Assembly: GCA_030141605.1 (NCBI GenBank)
Contig: JAQGDQ010000218.1
Span: forward strand, 62,001 to 126,000
Length of the DNA stretch: 64,000 nucleotides
From: Tubiluchus corallicola
Lineage: Eukaryota > Priapulida > Priapulimorpha > Priapulimorphida > Tubiluchidae
Direction of reading: 5' to 3'
Shown: positions 60,390 to 64,000 of the stretch, piece by piece
Position numbering within the stretch: the stretch's first letter is position 1
How the letters are laid out: the number at the start of each line of letters is the position of its first letter
Notes under the pieces: model-generated
Databases searched by the model: none
Seen by the model: the letters and a program-made list of their open reading frames with translations, nothing else
Told to the model about the DNA's origin: nothing
Translations under genes and position numbers: made by a program

Positions 60390-60800
60390 CATTATGAAAT
60401 AAATACAATACATTGCAATACGTCAATATTAAAATTAGCATAGTAATTATTAAAAAACATGAAATATTACTAAAAATGAGTATTTAGGAAAAGTGTTGTA
60501 AAATAAATAAAACACAAAAATAATACATCAACGCTAAAGTTAAGCATATTAAATTTTAAAGATAAGAAATTCTATTATTAAAATGTGAAGTTAAAAATTA
60601 TAATATAAACACATCATACTGCAATACATCCATAGTAAAGTTATGCACAGTAATAAAATTTAAATACAAGATAAGGCAAAAAACGTACACAGTTTTCAAA
60701 TTTTATAGTTTCAAAAGTGATGAAATATAAACCACAGTACATTAAAATTTGCCAGTACATGTGTAATAAGATATTACGTATTAGGTTAAAACACACTACT
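60390..60800. repeat. Degenerate A+T-rich tandem repeat, about 100-120 bp unit, 3-4 copies
   Basis: Units start near 60396, 60500, 60601 and 60724. They share AAATAAAYA, a CAATACATC-like phrase, TAAAGTTA/TAAAATTA, GCAYAGTAAT and a run ending in AAAT. The copies are well diverged. Confidence 0.5.
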
Positions 60801-62124
60801 CATACGCGCATATATTCTAAACATAATAAGGCACAAATGCACAATAGGTATAAGCTGGTTGTTAAAATAATTTAAGGTAAAGTTCCTACCGTAGGGCCGT
60901 TTTTAATTGTCTTTGTGTCTCCTTGAATCTTAAATCTCTATCTATATTATTATACTGTAATGAGCCACTATACTGCAATGTTGCTTTGCCAACCCGACTT
61001 TTGCCCTGGGTTTTGCAACGAACGCTTTTTTCTTGATATTTTTCAGCTTTGCGGGCATTTTGCAATCAGTAAGTGATTACCCGTACTAACAGACGGTAGT
61101 CAACATATTTATCTACGGGGATTTTTTAGCATCTTTCAGAGGTCTGCTCATGTGGATCCTGTGATAACTATTGCCGCGCGTTTTTGTAAGCTAATTATGT
61201 TTTTTCAATTATTTTTATTTCTGCAATTTTCCCTGACAGTATAACGTTGTAGAGTAGTTTTGCCGATATAGCATTGATGTAGGGACGTGCTTTCTCAATA
61301 TACCCACCTTTTGAACTATCAAACTGTAAGTTTAGTCATGTGTATGTGACTATGTACGCAAACTAGTATTTTCCTGAAATAAGACTGAACCTGTAATTTC
61401 GTTGAAGCTGTGCTAGTGAACAAGTCTAATCGAATGATTAAAGAAAGGTCAATACTGCCAGTTAAAACGCGTCAGGATACTGCAAAAATCAACTTTCCGT
61501 TGCTCCAGTTAGCTAGCTTCAGTTTAATGATTATGACACACGTGTGAGATTTTTACCTAAGTGGTTAACTTTAGTCTTCAGCTCGAGTCGATTGGGTGTC
61601 AATGCCCAAAAAATTTTATCAAAAAGCAGATTCGAAATTTTTTGTTTCATAACTAATGATAATCGTATCTCTAATTTGTGAAGCTAAAAGACACAGAAAA
61701 CTTTGAACCGAGTCGGGATTCTAATTTCCAATTCATTTTACCGATTTTAGTTTCCACTTTTCTCATGCAGAAATTCTGTTTCCACGAGGAACAGCATGTC
61801 CGCAAGTTGCGAAAATGAAGTGCATCAGTCAAATGCTTATACATTTTTCATGCATATCCACCAATTTACTCTTCGGCTTTACATAAATGCATTAGTAAAT
61901 TTTAACAATATGACTAGATTATATAACTTTAAATGCTGTTAAAATTTCAGCGTTCATTTATTTATTTAATTGTAGGCATTAATTATATTTACCAAGAATA
62001 TTTATTTTCTTACTTATCTAGTTAATTGTTTATTTGTTTTTTTAATACAGACCACCCCATATAATGTCAGTGACCACTGAGGAACTACCATAGATATTAA
62101 TATGGTAACATCGGTTTACGGATA

Positions 62125-62300
62125 CTAAGGCATTACACGTTTGAGTCCCAGACATTTGGTCCCTGGATATTTAGGTACTGAGATATTTTTGCCCCAGATT
62201 ATTTGGGCCGCAGACATTAGTGCTCCAAATTATTTGGGCCACCGGAACTTTGGAGCCCATTTGGATCCGTGATTTTTGAGTCGCAGCACCCATACATTTG
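62125..62300. repeat. Degenerate 14-18 bp minisatellite (GGYCCCAGACATTT type)
   Basis: Units read GTCCCAGACATTTG, GTCCCTGGATATTTA, GCCCCAGATTATTTG, GGCCGCAGACATTA, GTGCTCCAAATTATTTG, GGCCACCGGAACTTTG and GAGCCCATTTGGATCC. A (TAGG)n run follows. Confidence 0.6.
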
Positions 62301-62318
62301 TACGGCTAGCCCTAGACA

Positions 62319-62402
62319 AGTAGGTAGGTAGGTAGGTAGGTAGGTAGGTAGGTAGGTAGGTAGGTAGGTAGGCAGATAGGTAGGTAGGTAGATAGATAGA
62401 TA
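62319..62402. repeat. (TAGG)n / (TAGA)n microsatellite
   Basis: About 18 TAGG tetranucleotides, then TAGA units. Confidence 0.92.
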
Positions 62403-63538
62403 GTGCTAGTGTGAACATTTTCTGTAGCATTTGTACTGATTAAAAGAAAGGACACGTCATTTACCATGTTTGGTTTATTTTACTGCTATCATTTATGCTT
62501 AAGAAACATATAACAAAGAAATTTGCAAAGAACTGTCTTTTGCAAAAACATAAAGTTAATTTATACTACCGCTGTACAAAAATTTGCCGCCATTCACTTG
62601 AAGATTATGTCGTAAACTGGTGACTTCATGACTTTTCGTGAGCACATCATAATCTTTAGTAAGCACGCGCTGGTTAAAATAATTCAAACTTCTGCAACTT
62701 AGCTAGTATTCATGCATTCTATTAGCTGTCTAATTTTTTGTAAAAACTTCTTATGCCTTTGACACAGATTGATAGTCCGCTGCTTTTCTTTAGCCGACGA
62801 TTGACGTCATCGGTGAAAAAATGAGCCAACAAAATGGGAACGCCCAAGCGTGAAATGATTTTACTAATGTGATTTTACTAATTACACAAGGCGTTTATCA
62901 CACTTTTATTACTAAGTCTTACTAGCATTTTCCGCGAATATTAAAACAAGCCTAACTTACCAGAGGGCTTAGCCTTTCCTTTAAAATAGTCTCTGCCCTA
63001 GTGTCTCTGCCCAAGTGCATTATTAGCCAAATTTTCAGTTTGGAGGGTGACTTTCACTAGGTAATTCAAGGTCAAACGTCTGTAAACGGTTGCAATGGTC
63101 CTTATACCAATTGTATACCCTGCAAGTTTCTTGACTCGAGCTTGCACACTCTGGAGCTTATTAAGCTGGTCTGACTTTCGAACAATTGAGGCCTTACTAG
63201 TCATGGGACCACCCCGTTCGACAAAACAACTAAATTCTATCACAACACCAATTACCCGTGCACAGTCTTACATAAAAACAAAAAAAGTTGAACACTTCGA
63301 TAAAAAATTCTACGATGGAAATTATTACCTTCTACACTTCATGGTGATTTTGATCAATTTCATGCACCATTACAACACATGCGTTAGGCACATCCTGCAG
63401 TTGAAGCCAAAAGCACACATGGTTTTGCTTTATCACGATATAAATTTGGTGGCTGTACGCCGTTGATTCAAATATTGCACACAATCCCGAATCGATACAT
63501 TCAAACTTGAACTTTCACCTAAAGTCAATAATAAAAAA

Positions 63539-63615
63539 TGTCTGGGGCCCAAAATTCAAGACCAAAATCTAAGACCCAAATACTGGATAATTGGCTCCAA
63601 AATGCTCCAAGTGTC
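63539..63615. repeat. Inverted, shorter copy of the GGYCCCAGACATTT minisatellite
   Basis: GGGGCCCAAAATTCAAGACC, AAAATCTAAGACCC, AAATACTGGATAATTGGCTCC and AAAATGCTCC read, on the other strand, as units of the array at 62125-62300. Together the two arrays could be the terminal parts of one element of about 1.5 kb. Confidence 0.45.
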
Positions 63616-64000
63616 CTAGAATCGTAATATCAATGTTTATGGAACTATAGTTAGAAAATATGAATAACGGCTACATTAATTCCTGGAAACTAAGATTCTT
63701 GTTAGAATTGTCTGTTATACAAAGGGACAAAAAATAACTTGTTCATATTCTTCTTGTTGCAAGGGAGCTTGTTATTAGTGTGGAAGCAATAATTCTGGTA
63801 AACAATTCCTCGGATAAGAACACTGAAGGAAAAACGAGATATTCCATTAATTCCTGAGACAATTTCCATTAAGTAGTTACAAAAGACGCTTAATGTAGTA
63901 ACAAATCTTCCAGCAGCAAAATGTTACACTCAGTTTGCACTATTTCAAAGTTCTAAGACACTTAAGCCTGAATAAACTGACAATGCAGTATTGCAATTTA

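Larger units (their letters stand above)
57139..64000. other. Gene-poor region downstream of the KCTD gene
   Basis: No coding exon recognised on either strand. AATAAA at 58065-58070 could end the KCTD transcript. The region holds a foldback element (58803-59175), an A+T-rich tandem repeat (60390-60800) and minisatellites near 62120-62400 and 63540. Frames at 62998-63243 and 63095-63466 overlap on opposite strands and resemble nothing I know. Confidence 0.55.

Noticed and set aside
62998-63466. Overlapping frames on both strands between the inverted minisatellites
   Set aside because: Neither shows transposase or other known motifs; could be a relic, but not supportable.

Overview
This window is from an animal nuclear genome, most likely a marine invertebrate. 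It is A+T-rich, its genes are split by GT-AG introns of roughly 0.2-6 kb, and it carries microsatellites, short DNA transposons and one large LTR retrotransposon. The protein families are animal ones: rootletin, soluble guanylate cyclase beta, and a KCTD8/12/16-type BTB protein. I cannot name the phylum or species from sequence alone. ATG is used as the only start codon, and exon limits were read from splice signals plus reading-frame continuity.

Layout. (1) 843-16528, plus strand: the C-terminal 1,201 codons of rootletin (CROCC) in 20 exons; the 5' part lies outside the window. Two introns appear to be of the GC-AG class, and one intron carries a pogo/Tigger-like mini-element. (2) 16529-20187: convergent intergenic/3' UTR space with degenerate repeats. 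(3) 20188-44745, minus strand: a complete soluble guanylate cyclase beta-1 gene in 8 exons (607 aa), with a consensus RFX X-box about 210 bp upstream of its putative start. (4) 21776-32511, inside intron 6 of that gene and antisense to it: a 10.7-kb Ty3/gypsy-type LTR retrotransposon with two LTRs, a 4-bp target duplication and a tRNA-His-type primer binding site. Its RNase H is broken and its 5' LTR has lost 285 bp. (5) 47302-50944, minus strand: an uncharacterised P-loop GTPase gene with a Cys/His-rich tail. Its short intron is filled by a 1.75-kb DNA transposon candidate. (6) 56281-57138, plus strand: an intronless KCTD8/12/16-like gene, normally a GABA-B receptor auxiliary subunit, with a TATA box and a CRE-like site. 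(7) 57139-64000: no gene recognised; it holds a foldback MITE candidate, a degenerate ~100-bp tandem repeat and minisatellites.

How the genes relate. The four genes do not form a pathway or operon. Rootletin is a structural protein of the ciliary rootlet. The X-box (a ciliary-gene motif) at the sGC-beta promoter, next to a ciliary gene, is the most suggestive regulatory observation. A recurring theme is that three genes each carry a transposon of a different class in an intron; two of these introns would be about ten times shorter without it. I found no clear undescribed multi-gene system. The less-described items are the GTPase family, the retrotransposon's post-pol region (second polypurine tract, internal repeats, interrupted small ORF) and the X-box at sGC-beta.
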